Of a stretch of 40,685 nt of DNA, positions 15,875 through 24,022 are shown in pieces. The stretch is taken from positions 1-40,685 of the forward strand of contig JALWZJ010000155.1 in the NCBI GenBank assembly GCA_027002625.1. Reading direction: 5' to 3'. Each line of letters opens with the position of its first letter. Position 1 is the first letter of the stretch. The stretch comes from Campylobacterales bacterium. GTDB lineage: Bacteria > Campylobacterota > Campylobacteria > Campylobacterales > Nitratiruptoraceae. A model generated the notes under the pieces. That model saw only the letters and a program-made list of their open reading frames with translations. It was not told the DNA's origin and ran no database searches. The position numbers and the translations under genes were made by a program.

Positions 15875-18277
15875 TCACACCTTGAAAAATTTTATTCTCA
15901 TCGAGTTACCCACCACCGTCAAAGAACTCAGCGACATGGCAAGGGCCGCAAAAAGCGGATTGACATAGCCCATCACCGCCAGTGGCACGGCGATTACGTT
16001 GTACATAAGGGACAAAGCCAAATTCTCCTTGACGGCCAAAAAGACCCGTCTGCCAAGACGAATAGCCTCATAGATTTTGATAGGCTTCTCATCCAGCAGC
16101 ACCACGTCACTGACACTGAGCGCTATGTCCGCGCCACTTCCCATCGCTATGGCGATATCGCTACACGCCAGCGCAATAGCATCGTTGATCCCATCACCCG
16201 CCATGATGACGATTTTACCTTTTTGGTGTAAATGGTCGATAAAGGCACTTTTGTCTTGGGGCAAAAGTTTGGCTTTGACATTATCGATGCCTACCTGTTT
16301 GGCTATCTTGCGAGCCGTTCGCTCATTATCGCCTGTAAGCATCCACACATCTATCCCCATCTCCTTGATCTTGCCTATGGCATAGGCCGCCTCTTCTCTT
16401 AGCTCATCACTGAGCTCATAGATTGCCGCCAGCTTACCATCGATCGCCACGGCAAAGACGGAATTTTCCCCCTCATAGACTACGTCGATGCCTCTCTCTT
16501 TCAAAAACTCCACACTTCCCCCGACCACTCGCTTGCCATCGATGGTGGCCTCCAGCCCTTTGGCCTTGATCTCCTTGATATCTTTTATCGACAAAAGTGT
16601 ATCAAACCCTCGCTTTTTGCAATACTCCCACACTCCTCGGCTGATTGGGTGGTTGGAGTGTTCAGTGAGGGTATAGACGATATTTTCATCATATTCAAAA
16701 AATCGCTCCACCCCTACGACGCTTGGCTTTCCTTTGGTGATGGTGCCGGTCTTGTCAAGTACCAGCGTATCGGCTTTGGCGATGGTCTCCAAAAAGCCGG
16801 CCTCTTTGAAGAGTATCCCACGCTTCAAAGCTTCGCCCACTCCCACAAGTGTCGCCATCGGCGTGGCCAGCCCCAAAGCACAAGGACAAGCGATCACTAC
16901 CACACTGATCGCTACGATCAAAGCGGTCTCGAAAGAGTGGGTATGCCAATACCAGCCTATAAATGTCAGTAGCGCGATAGATAGGATCGCCAGACTAAAA
17001 TAGCCGCTGATCTGATTGGCCAAACGCTCCAGATAGGGCTTTTTGGCGATGGACTCTTCCAAAAGATCCGCGATATTGGAGAGCAGCGAAGTGGAGAAGT
17101 CTTTGGTAGCTTTGTAGCGTATGACGGAGTCGAGAAGGATCGAGCCGCTGAGCACCTCGTCACCCACCTTTTTATAGACCGGCTCACTCTCTCCAGTAAG
17201 GCTACTCTCATCGAAGCTCCCCTCCCCGCTTACGATCACACCGTCTATCACCACCTTTTCTCCCGGCTTGATCTCGATGATGTCCCCCACCTCCACATTC
17301 TCCACGCTCACCAGCGCCTTTTCATTGTCTCGTACTACCACCACTTCGGTAGGAAGCGAACCAAGCAAAGAGTCAATGGTATCGACGGCTTGCTTTTTGC
17401 TGAGCACCTCCAAGTATTTGCCCACCAGCACAAAGGTGATGATCATCGTCACCGAGTCAAAATAGACCTCCCCCGTGCGGGTGATCATGGCGTAGATGGA
17501 GTAGAGATATGCGAGACCCGCTCCAGTGGCCACCAAAAAGTCCATATTGATAAAGCGATTTTTGAGGCCGTAGTAGGCTCCACGGAAAAAAACCCAGCCA
17601 CTATAAAAAAGGGTCGGCGTAGCCAGAGCAAATTCGGCAATATTGAGGATTTTTTTGATATCTTCTCGCATCCCGGTAAAAAAGCCCACATACTGGGCGA
17701 TGGCGATCCACATGATATTCATCGTAGCAAATACGGCCAGCAAGATCCTGGCGTAGTAGTCGCGCTGCTGTTTGATGGCTCTTTCTTCTTGCAAGGCCGG
17801 ATCGTATGGATAGGCATTGTAGCCGATAGAGCGGATGGTCTGGATGATCTGAGAGAGGCTGATCTCTTCAGGGTCCCACACCACTTTGGCTTTGTTGTTG
17901 GTATAGTTGATGGTGGCTTCTATGACGCCCGGGGTCCTATGGAGCACCTTTTCGTTGAGCCACACGCAGGCTGAGCAGTGGATCCCTTCGATGATGAGAT
18001 GGATCTCTCTTAGACCATCTGGCCGCTCCTTGACATAGCGCTTGGTAAAGCCCTCCAGATCGAACTTCTGTAGATCCTCACCAATCTCCTTAGCTGGCTC
18101 CAGGGCCTGGTCGCCCAGCTTGTCATAAAAACTATCCAGACCCTCGGATTTGAGCAGATGGTAGACCCCTTGGCACCCCTTGCAGCAAAAGTAGCGCTTT
18201 TGCCCATCGATTGTCTCTTCGATCATCACATCCTTATCAAACTCCAGCCGACAATGGTCACATTTTACTTTAGACAA
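15875..18277 (-). CDS. ccoI: Copper-transporting P1B-type ATPase (CcoI/FixI, CopA2-like)
   Basis: An 800-residue P1B-type ATPase. The N-terminus has a cysteine cluster (C6, C9, C31, C32, C35), the metal-binding extension typical of CcoI/FixI rather than of the detoxifying CopA. It is followed by one HMA domain with GIHCSACVW (C101, C104). The membrane metal site is CPC at 464-466 (VIACPCALGLATP), the phosphorylation site D508-KTGT, with HSNHPISRGV (HP motif), MLTGDNERTA and MAGDGINDA. It exports copper for periplasmic assembly of cbb3 oxidase. The start ATG (18275-18277) overlaps the asparaginase-like gene by 13 bases, and ccoS follows. Eight membrane helices are expected and visible. Confidence 0.88.
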   Translation of the reverse strand: MSKVKCDHCRLEFDKDVMIEETIDGQKRYFCCKGCQGVYHLLKSEGLDSFYDKLGDQALEPAKEIGEDLQKFDLEGFTKRYVKERPDGLREIHLIIEGIHCSACVWLNEKVLHRTPGVIEATINYTNNKAKVVWDPEEISLSQIIQTIRSIGYNAYPYDPALQEERAIKQQRDYYARILLAVFATMNIMWIAIAQYVGFFTGMREDIKKILNIAEFALATPTLFYSGWVFFRGAYYGLKNRFINMDFLVATGAGLAYLYSIYAMITRTGEVYFDSVTMIITFVLVGKYLEVLSKKQAVDTIDSLLGSLPTEVVVVRDNEKALVSVENVEVGDIIEIKPGEKVVIDGVIVSGEGSFDESSLTGESEPVYKKVGDEVLSGSILLDSVIRYKATKDFSTSLLSNIADLLEESIAKKPYLERLANQISGYFSLAILSIALLTFIGWYWHTHSFETALIVAISVVVIACPCALGLATPMATLVGVGEALKRGILFKEAGFLETIAKADTLVLDKTGTITKGKPSVVGVERFFEYDENIVYTLTEHSNHPISRGVWEYCKKRGFDTLLSIKDIKEIKAKGLEATIDGKRVVGGSVEFLKERGIDVVYEGENSVFAVAIDGKLAAIYELSDELREEAAYAIGKIKEMGIDVWMLTGDNERTARKIAKQVGIDNVKAKLLPQDKSAFIDHLHQKGKIVIMAGDGINDAIALACSDIAIAMGSGADIALSVSDVVLLDEKPIKIYEAIRLGRRVFLAVKENLALSLMYNVIAVPLAVMGYVNPLFAALAMSLSSLTVVGNSMRIKFFKV

Positions 18278-18744
18278 AAGATCCCTTTGTTTCGATTTTT
18301 GTATATTTGGTGATATGGCGCCACCAGGCCGTGCATGGCGATATAGACACTCCTCCCTCCAAGCAGCCTCGCCGCTGCGATGGCAAGCGTCAAGTTGGCA
18401 CTCGCTTCTACTGGATCTATACTAAAAGGCATCATCGCCCCGGTCAACACCACCAGCTTATCATCGAGATGTTTGGCCAAAAACTGGGCACTTACATCCA
18501 TCGTATCGGTGCCGTGGACGATCACCACTGGGCTATCTTCGTTTCGCACCGCCTCTAAAAGCTCTTGGCGATCAGTATCGGTAAATTCAAGACTATCTTT
18601 GTAGATAAGACCACGTACCTCTATATTTTGGCAACTCTTTTTGAGATACTCCTCTATTGCCCTGTTATCTTTTGGAACGATCAGCTCCCCTTGGATAGGG
18701 TCGTAGCGCTTATTGAAGGTTCCGCCGGTATTGAGTATAATCAC
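18265..18744 (-). CDS. Single-domain asparaginase-like protein
   Basis: A 159-residue protein matching only the N-terminal domain of type I/II L-asparaginases. It has the nucleophile loop NTGGTFN and the second active-site motif VVIVHGTDTMDVSAQFL, then VVLTGAMMPFSIDPVEASANL. Full asparaginases have about 330 residues, so the whole C-terminal domain is absent. There is no sign of decay: the frame is clean and the end is natural. Similar short asparaginase-domain proteins are, as far as I recall, common in Campylobacterota. Whether it hydrolyses asparagine is unknown. The GTG start at 18742-18744 is preceded by AAGG. It overlaps ccoI by 13 bases and is probably the first gene of that operon. 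Confidence 0.75.
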   Translation of the reverse strand: MIILNTGGTFNKRYDPIQGELIVPKDNRAIEEYLKKSCQNIEVRGLIYKDSLEFTDTDRQELLEAVRNEDSPVVIVHGTDTMDVSAQFLAKHLDDKLVVLTGAMMPFSIDPVEASANLTLAIAAARLLGGRSVYIAMHGLVAPYHQIYKNRNKGIFCLK

Positions 18745-18765
18745 GTCACACCTTGAAGGATGAAA
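18745..18765. promoter_or_regulatory. 21-base divergent start region with back-to-back Shine-Dalgarno sites
   Basis: The start codons of the asparaginase-like gene (minus, 18744) and the membrane protein gene (plus, 18766) are only 21 bases apart. The gap holds the palindrome CCTTGAAGG (18751-18759), which presents AAGG as ribosome binding site on both strands: seven bases before the minus GTG and six before the plus ATG. There is no room for promoters, so each must lie inside the opposite gene, and the two mRNAs must overlap in their 5' ends. Confidence 0.55.
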
Positions 18766-19158
18766 ATGGATGAGGTTATTATATACGTTTTTGTATTAGT
18801 GCTTTTTGAACTTTTCGAATCACAGTGGCAAGCAAGCTCCACAATCGGCGGCATCCTCCAAAATATCTACCGCCGGTATCAGCGAGGGATCTTTTACTTT
18901 ATCTTCTCACATCCAAGCTTTATCTATGTTTTGTATCTGGGAATCAAGTACGATCTGACCAATTTTTGGTTTTTGAGTATCTTGTTTATGAAGTTTTTGG
19001 ATATCAGCTACAAGCTGGTGATCGTCAAAAAAATAGAAGAAAACAAGCTCTACGAGATCCTACCCATCCCACCAGACACCCCCATCCCCAGATGGATGGG
19101 GTATGTCAATGTAGTGGTCTATCCGGCGTTGCTTTATTTGGCGTTTATCAGTGGATAG
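18766..19158 (+). CDS. Conserved-looking four-helix membrane protein, function unknown
   Basis: A 130-residue protein with about four hydrophobic segments: EVIIYVFVLVLFELF, RGIFYFIFSHPSFIYVLYLG, FWFLSILFMKFLDISYKLVI and NVVVYPALLYLAFIS. A charged loop (KKIEENKLYEILPIPPDTPIP) lies before the last helix. I do not recognise a family. ATG at 18766 is preferred over the ATG at 18760 because AAGG (18756-18759) then has normal spacing. It lies divergent from the asparaginase-ccoI-ccoS operon and 97 bases before rho, which has its own promoter. Confidence 0.7.
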   Translation: MDEVIIYVFVLVLFELFESQWQASSTIGGILQNIYRRYQRGIFYFIFSHPSFIYVLYLGIKYDLTNFWFLSILFMKFLDISYKLVIVKKIEENKLYEILPIPPDTPIPRWMGYVNVVVYPALLYLAFISG

Positions 19159-19162
19159 TTTC

Positions 19163-19255
19163 TTGACTAACCAGCATAGTTGTTATAAAATTACGGCAAA
19201 TCTTACTTGCAACTTCACATCTGCACAAGTGGCAATCATATAGAAGAAGGAAATA
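19163..19255 (+). promoter_or_regulatory. rho promoter and leader
   Basis: TTGACT (19163-19168) and TAAAAT (19186-19191) are separated by 17 bases and form a near-consensus sigma-70 promoter. The transcript would start near 19198 and carry a leader of about 58 bases with SD AAGAAGG (19244-19250) before the ATG at 19256. rho is autoregulated by its own termination activity in several bacteria; no attenuator structure is obvious here. Confidence 0.55.
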
Positions 19256-20632
19256 ATGAGCAAAAGCGATACATCCACCGAGAATCAAATCCAAAACCAG
19301 ACCCAATCCCAAAACGAAGAGAAAAATCTCCCTGAAAAACAGCAGCAAAACAAACGGACCCACACGCCGGTCGAGGGCTATACAATAGAGGATCTTCGCA
19401 CCAAAAGTATTGACGAGCTTTTGGAGATAGCCAGCAATCTTGGCATCGAAAACCCTCAAGAGCTCAAGCGTCAAGATCTGATGTTTGAGATCCTTAAAAG
19501 CCAGGTGAGTAAAGGGGGCTATATCCTCTTTACTGGCATTCTCGAAGTCACTCCCGAAGGGTACGGCTTTTTGCGGGCGATCAACGAAAACTTCTCCAAC
19601 AGCGCCAACGACGCTTATGTGAGCGCCACGCAGATCCGCCGTTTTGCTCTGCGTACGGGAGACGTGGTCACGGGACAGGTGCGACCTCCCAAAGATCAGG
19701 AGCGCTACTACGCCTTGCTTAAGATCGAAGCGATCAACTATCTGCCCCCAGAAGAGTCCAAAAAGCGCCCACTCTTCGACAACCTCACGCCACTCTATCC
19801 TACAGAGCGACTCAAGCTTGAGTATGACCCGATGAAGCTTACGGGCCGCGTCCTCGATCTTTTCACTCCCATAGGCAAAGGACAGCGAGCCCTCATCGTT
19901 GCGCCTCCAAGAAGCGGGAAGACGGAGCTGATGAAAGAGCTGGCTCATGGTATCACCAAAAATCATCCCGAAGTGGAGCTCATCGTCTTGCTCGTGGACG
20001 AGCGTCCCGAAGAGGTGACCGATATGGAGCGAAGTGTGCGAGGTGAGGTCTACAGCTCCACTTTCGATATGCCGGCCAAAAACCACGTACGAGTAGCCGA
20101 GCTCGTAATCGAAAAGGCCAAACGGCGAGTGGAGATGGGTAAAGATGTGGTGATCTTGCTCGACTCCATCACTCGCCTCGCTCGTGCGTACAACACCGTC
20201 ACGCCATCCAGCGGCAAGGTGCTCAGTGGTGGGGTGGATGCCAATGCACTGCACAAGCCCAAAAGATTTTTTGGAGCGGCGAGAAACATAGAAGAAGGCG
20301 GCAGCCTCACCATCATCTCCACTGCCCTCATCGACACAGGATCTCGGATGGATGAAGTGATCTTTGAAGAATTTAAGGGGACGGGCAACTGCGAAATCGT
20401 GCTCGATCGTCGTATCGCGGATCGTCGTATCTATCCAGCTATCGATATCCTCAAATCCGGTACCAGAAAAGAGGAACTCCTCATCGATCCAAATACCTTA
20501 CAAAAGGTATGGGCACTGCGCAACGCCATGCAGTCAATGGACGAGGTGGAGGCACTCAAATTCTTGTACTCCAAAATGCTCAAGACCAAAAACAACGAAG
20601 AGTTTCTTAGTATCATGAACGAAGGGGCATAG
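19256..20632 (+). CDS. rho: Transcription termination factor Rho
   Basis: Hexameric RNA helicase that ends transcription on untranslated C-rich RNA. The 458-residue protein has a short Q/N-rich N-terminal tail (residues 1-38, 13 of them Gln or Asn), then the Rho N-domain ([22 protein letters not shown]) and the cold-shock-like RNA-binding domain (EGYGFLR). The ATPase core has Walker [11 protein letters not shown] at about 216-225, [18 protein letters not shown] (Walker B/Q-loop side) and the R-loop region [14 protein letters not shown]. All core motifs are intact. murI follows after four bases, the same order I recall from Helicobacter. Rho matters in this window because clear intrinsic terminators are lacking. 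Confidence 0.97.
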   Translation: MSKSDTSTENQIQNQTQSQNEEKNLPEKQQQNKRTHTPVEGYTIEDLRTKSIDELLEIASNLGIENPQELKRQDLMFEILKSQVSKGGYILFTGILEVTPEGYGFLRAINENFSNSANDAYVSATQIRRFALRTGDVVTGQVRPPKDQERYYALLKIEAINYLPPEESKKRPLFDNLTPLYPTERLKLEYDPMKLTGRVLDLFTPIGKGQRALIVAPPRSGKTELMKELAHGITKNHPEVELIVLLVDERPEEVTDMERSVRGEVYSSTFDMPAKNHVRVAELVIEKAKRRVEMGKDVVILLDSITRLARAYNTVTPSSGKVLSGGVDANALHKPKRFFGAARNIEEGGSLTIISTALIDTGSRMDEVIFEEFKGTGNCEIVLDRRIADRRIYPAIDILKSGTRKEELLIDPNTLQKVWALRNAMQSMDEVEALKFLYSKMLKTKNNEEFLSIMNEGA

Positions 20633-20636
20633 GCTC

Positions 20637-21377
20637 TTGCGAGCGGCCCTTTTCGATAGTGGTGTAGGCGGGCTCACCGTCGCAAAAAGCCTGCTGGAGC
20701 ACAACCTTTTTGATGAGATCGTCTACTTTGGCGATACCGCCAGAGTCCCCTACGGGCCCAAGGACAAAAACACTATCATTCGCTACTCCCTCGAAGCTTT
20801 GGAGTTTTTCAAAAACTTCGATCCCGATATCCTCATCACCGCCTGTAACTCCGTCAGCGCCCACGCTTTGCCAGAACTTCGCCAAAGCGCTAATTTCCCA
20901 GTAGTAGGTGTGATAGAGCCGGGAGTCATAGCTCTTGAGAAAAAACTTCAAGACAAAAATGCCCACATCCTCATCATCGGCACTCGTGCGACGATTTCGA
21001 GTCAAAAATATCAAACACTGCTCAAAAAGCGAGGATTTCACAACATCACCGCCAAAGCCACGCCCCTTTTCGTACCACTCGTAGAAGAGGAGATATTTGA
21101 TGGAGAGATAGTAGAGGCTACGATGCGCCACTATTTCGATGGCATACAACCAGATGCGGTGATACTTGGCTGCACTCACTTCCCACTCATCACAGAGGCT
21201 CTCAAAAGCTTCTTTGGCCAAAAGACACTCCTGATCCACTCGGGCGAAGCGATCGTGGAGTATCTGCAAGAAGGATTCGGTATAAAAAAGGCAAAAAGCC
21301 CGACTACTCTCAAGCTCTTCGCCTCGGAAAATCCAGACAAACTCAAAAAGATCGCCCAAAGCTGGCTTGGGCGATAG
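20637..21377 (+). CDS. murI: Glutamate racemase (MurI)
   Basis: Supplies D-glutamate for peptidoglycan. The 246-residue protein has D7-S-G-V-G-G near the start, the first catalytic cysteine C70 in ITACNSVSAH, and the second, C179, in LGCTHFPLI. All substrate-binding motifs are present. The start is a TTG at 20637, four bases after the rho stop; it places the conserved ALFDSGVGGLTV correctly, and GAAGGGG (within the rho end) can act as ribosome binding site. It is the second gene of the rho transcript. A 9-bp inverted repeat covers its last codons and stop. Confidence 0.93.
   Translation: MRAALFDSGVGGLTVAKSLLEHNLFDEIVYFGDTARVPYGPKDKNTIIRYSLEALEFFKNFDPDILITACNSVSAHALPELRQSANFPVVGVIEPGVIALEKKLQDKNAHILIIGTRATISSQKYQTLLKKRGFHNITAKATPLFVPLVEEEIFDGEIVEATMRHYFDGIQPDAVILGCTHFPLITEALKSFFGQKTLLIHSGEAIVEYLQEGFGIKKAKSPTTLKLFASENPDKLKKIAQSWLGR
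21351..21375 (+). terminator. Inverted repeat at the murI 3' end, possible weak terminator
   Basis: ATCGCCCAA (21351-21359) and TTGGGCGAT (21367-21375) pair perfectly over nine bases around the loop AGCTGGC. The stem includes the last codons and part of the stop codon of murI. A T-rich stretch (TTTTCTTTTTTCTT) follows only about 35 bases later, so this is not a textbook intrinsic terminator. It lies in the only convergent junction of the window that has an actual gap (21378-21414). Confidence 0.4.
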
Positions 21378-21414
21378 GCTTACTGGGCCAAAGATCCTAC
21401 TATTTTCTTTTTTC

Positions 21415-21975
21415 TTATATATCTTTGTTAACGAATCCATCCAAAATGAAAAACTCTACTTTCCAACCGCTTTTTTTCAAAGGCAGTTGCTCATATTCTT
21501 TGGGTAGAGAAATTTCACGACCTTTGGCACACTCTATTATCACTTGCGTGAGATTTCGATCCAGAGGGTAGAGCAGTACAAGATCATGGGAAGTCTTGTA
21601 CAACAGTGCCACATCGAAATCGGAGTGATAGATCGCCACCCCATCTTTGGAGAAGATCTCTTCGAATTTTTGGCCAAAGACCTTCTCCACTATCAGGCGA
21701 TAATCTCGATCGAAGGTATATTTGGCTGGTAGATCGTCCATCTCCACATAGATCCTTTGGCCATTTGGCAGCTCCACTAAGACACGCTCTATCTGCAGCG
21801 AATCCACCATATCCGACTCTTTCTTTAGTACCTTCACCGGCCACTCCTGCCGGCACTTCTTGGTATACAAAAGCAGCCGATCTTTTTGCAACTTCACCAT
21901 CAACGGATCGGAGCGCAAAGAGAGCCAGACCAGAAGTGCTACCACAACCAGGAAAAAAAGTAACCCTATCTTCAT
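21415..21975 (-). CDS. Membrane-anchored protein of unknown function
   Basis: A 186-residue protein with an N-terminal anchor or signal (MKIGLLFFLVVVALLVWLSL) and a soluble, probably periplasmic remainder without recognisable motifs. Phrases such as VLVELPNGQRIYVEMDDLPAKYTF and EYEQLPLKKSGWKVEFFILDGF suggest a beta-rich domain. Start ATG at 21973-21975 with AAAGGA seven bases upstream. It is a single gene, convergent with murI and divergent from dnaX, sharing the intergenic region 21976-22031 with dnaX. I do not recognise a family. Confidence 0.7.
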   Translation of the reverse strand: MKIGLLFFLVVVALLVWLSLRSDPLMVKLQKDRLLLYTKKCRQEWPVKVLKKESDMVDSLQIERVLVELPNGQRIYVEMDDLPAKYTFDRDYRLIVEKVFGQKFEEIFSKDGVAIYHSDFDVALLYKTSHDLVLLYPLDRNLTQVIIECAKGREISLPKEYEQLPLKKSGWKVEFFILDGFVNKDI

Positions 21976-22031
21976 ATCTATCCTTTAAAGTCTACTGAGT
22001 ATAATTATATACTTTATTCGAAGGATCGATC
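21976..22031. promoter_or_regulatory. Divergent promoter region before dnaX
   Basis: A 56-base gap. On the plus strand TATAAT (22000-22005) lies 27 bases before the GTG start of dnaX, with GAAGGA (22020-22025) as ribosome binding site. On the minus strand TATACT and TATAAT (complement of the same AGTATAATTATA block) can serve the gene at 21975. The -10 elements of the two directions overlap almost completely. Confidence 0.45.
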
Positions 22032-23567
22032 GTGGCACTGGCACTCAAATATCGTCCCAAACGTTTCGAAGACCTCATAGGCCAAGATGCCGTGAGCCAG
22101 ACGCTCATGCGAGCGCTCGAGACCAAAAACCTCTCCCACGCCTATCTTTTCAGTGGTCTAAGAGGTAGTGGCAAGACCAGTACAGCCAGGATCTTTAGCA
22201 AATGCCTCATCTGCGACGAGGGGCCCACGGCCACTCCGTGCGAGCGGTGCGACAACTGTAAAGCTGCCGACGAGGGACGTCATATCGATATCATCGAGAT
22301 GGACGCGGCCAGCAACAGAAAGATCGACGATATCCGAGAACTCATCGAGCAGACCAAATACAAGCCATCGAGTGCCAGATACAAGATCTTCATCATCGAC
22401 GAGGTCCATATGCTCACAAAAGAGGCATTCAATGCCCTACTCAAAACCCTCGAAGAGCCGCCAGAGTATGTGAAATTCATCCTGGCCACCACCGACCCTT
22501 TGAAGCTGCCGGCTACGATCCTCAGCCGTACCCAGCATTTTCGCTTCAAAAAGATTCCCCAGCAAGATATCTTGCACCATCTCGAATTCATCCTCAACAA
22601 AGAAAACATCTCCTTCGAACCCCAGGCTCTGCAGATATTGGCCAGAAGCGGCGGAGGGAGCCTCAGGGATACTCTCACACTACTCGATCAAGCCATCACC
22701 TTTTCAAAAGGGCATGTGGATGTCCAAAGTGTGACGAAGATGTTGGGTCTTGTGGATCCAAAGAGAATCGAAGAGCTTTTCGATCTGATTTTGGCCAAAA
22801 GAAAAGAGGAGCTCTTGCAAATCGTTCAAAAGCTGCAAGAGTACGAAGCGGGAATGATTTTGGATGAGATGATCATCTATCTCAAAGAGCAGCTCTTTTC
22901 GAAAAATCCCAAATTTTCCACTATGCTCTACGAGCGCTTTTTCAAGATTTTAAGTGACGCGAAGGGACTACTTTTTTATAGTAGTGACGACGAATTCGTG
23001 CTGACTCTCACGCTTCTCAAGCTCATGGAGGCTACAAAAGTCAAAGAGATCGAAGAGCTCATCGCCCAATTCGAAGAGGAGACCCCTTCCAAACCGTTAC
23101 CATCCAAGCCTACCGTCCCTGAGCGGGTCCCACCAACACCTCAATCTACACCCAAACCAAAGGATCGCTTCGCCAAACTCATAGAAAAGCTCTACGAGAG
23201 AAACTACGAGCTTGGGGAGTGCTTCGAAAAAAGTGTGGAGTTTGTGGATTTTAGCGATGGAGTGCTTAGATGGATAGCCAATCCGCCAGCCGAATGCAAA
23301 GAGAAGCTCAAACACTCCTACCCCACCATCCGCCACTTTGTCCAAGAGATCTTCGGTATAGATACCAAGATCCAAAAGGTAGACCCGCCAAAAAAGTGTG
23401 AAGAGCCCTCCTCGATGATCGAGGAGGCGGAGTTTGGTAGCTGTATCCAGCAAAAGGCTGGACTGAGCGCCCCCACAAGTGAAGGGGATATCCTTAGCGC
23501 CCCTATGGTCCAAAAGGCCAAAGAGCTCTTTCGGGCCAAACGGGTCGTAGTCAAGCCGAAGGTTTAA
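22032..23567 (+). CDS. dnaX: DNA polymerase III subunit tau/gamma (DnaX)
   Basis: Clamp-loader ATPase of the replisome. The full protein has 511 residues. Walker A is GLRGSGKTS (42-50), the zinc site C61-x8-C70-x2-C73-x2-C76 is complete, and Walker B is FIIDEVHML near 119, followed by the sensor-1 stretch KFILATTDPLKLPATILSRTQ. Residues 1-350 are the conserved clamp-loader part. A proline-rich linker (PSKPTVPERVPPTPQS) at about 355-375 leads to a small C-terminal domain. The start is GTG at 22032 behind GAAGGA. A -1 frameshift signal at codons 454-455 would also give a 456-residue short form. The stop overlaps the stop of the convergent gene by four bases. Confidence 0.96.
   Translation: MALALKYRPKRFEDLIGQDAVSQTLMRALETKNLSHAYLFSGLRGSGKTSTARIFSKCLICDEGPTATPCERCDNCKAADEGRHIDIIEMDAASNRKIDDIRELIEQTKYKPSSARYKIFIIDEVHMLTKEAFNALLKTLEEPPEYVKFILATTDPLKLPATILSRTQHFRFKKIPQQDILHHLEFILNKENISFEPQALQILARSGGGSLRDTLTLLDQAITFSKGHVDVQSVTKMLGLVDPKRIEELFDLILAKRKEELLQIVQKLQEYEAGMILDEMIIYLKEQLFSKNPKFSTMLYERFFKILSDAKGLLFYSSDDEFVLTLTLLKLMEATKVKEIEELIAQFEEETPSKPLPSKPTVPERVPPTPQSTPKPKDRFAKLIEKLYERNYELGECFEKSVEFVDFSDGVLRWIANPPAECKEKLKHSYPTIRHFVQEIFGIDTKIQKVDPPKKCEEPSSMIEEAEFGSCIQQKAGLSAPTSEGDILSAPMVQKAKELFRAKRVVVKPKV
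23374..23427 (+). promoter_or_regulatory. Programmed -1 ribosomal frameshift element in dnaX
   Basis: Three parts are visible. An SD-like AAAAGG (23374-23379) lies ten bases upstream of the slippery heptamer A AAA AAG (23390-23396), which is exactly in phase: codon 453 ends in A, codons 454-455 are AAA AAG. After a -1 slip the next codons are GTG TGA, so the product ends one residue later, at 456 residues. Ten bases downstream, CCTCCTCGA (23407-23415) pairs with TCGAGGAGG (23419-23427) in a perfect 9-bp stem with loop TGA. This is the layout known from E. coli dnaX, where it makes gamma beside tau. Confidence 0.75.
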
Positions 23568-24022
23568 TTTATACAAATCATTCCTCTGTCTTTGTAGCAT
23601 GTACGATGGGCTTCCACATTGTCACTATTGATAACTCTATACGGTATCTTGTCAAGATGCAGATCAAACTCGATTACCTGGCTTGCAGACCAGATTTCAT
23701 ATCGTCCACTGATATCTTGGGGCTGTTTGAGTGGAATAGTGTTTTGAGTATGGCATCCGTTGCCAGCCATGTCGTATTTGGTCAGTTTCACTCCGGCATC
23801 TTGTAAAATATCGAGCCCAATGACACTGGCGCCCATGCCATCTTCGGACAAAAAGAAATTGTGAGAGGATGGAATCATACCGGTAGTATGCAGATCATAA
23901 TCCAATACATAGATATTATCTCCAGCATCTACGTATAAAGCCACACCAGAATCATAAAGAGGCAAATCCACATTTATTAGGAGAACGAGTGGTGAGCCGG
24001 CGTATGGCTTGGATATGACCAT
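23564..24022 (-). pseudogene. Displaced C-terminal part of the Ser/Trp-rich secreted protein
   Basis: This frame is open from 24022 to the TAA at 23564-23566, but its first codons are an out-of-phase reading of the upstream gene. The meaningful text begins near 23975: VDLPLYDSGVALYVDAGDN. It continues the propeller-like repeat style of the upstream protein (VKLTKYDMAGNGCHTQ, then ISGRYEIWSASQVIEFDL) and ends NVEAHRTCYKDRGMICIN. No ribosome binding site precedes the ATG at 24022. The simplest reading is that it is the C-terminus of the gene at 23952-25811, cut off by a +1 shift between about 23960 and 23995. A sequencing error, a true mutation or a recoding event could each explain it. Confidence 0.6.

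Noticed and set aside
18265-18744. Asparaginase-like gene as a truncated pseudogene
   Set aside because: The frame is clean, the gene is coupled to ccoI, and short asparaginase-domain proteins are usual in this phylum, so it is treated as intact.
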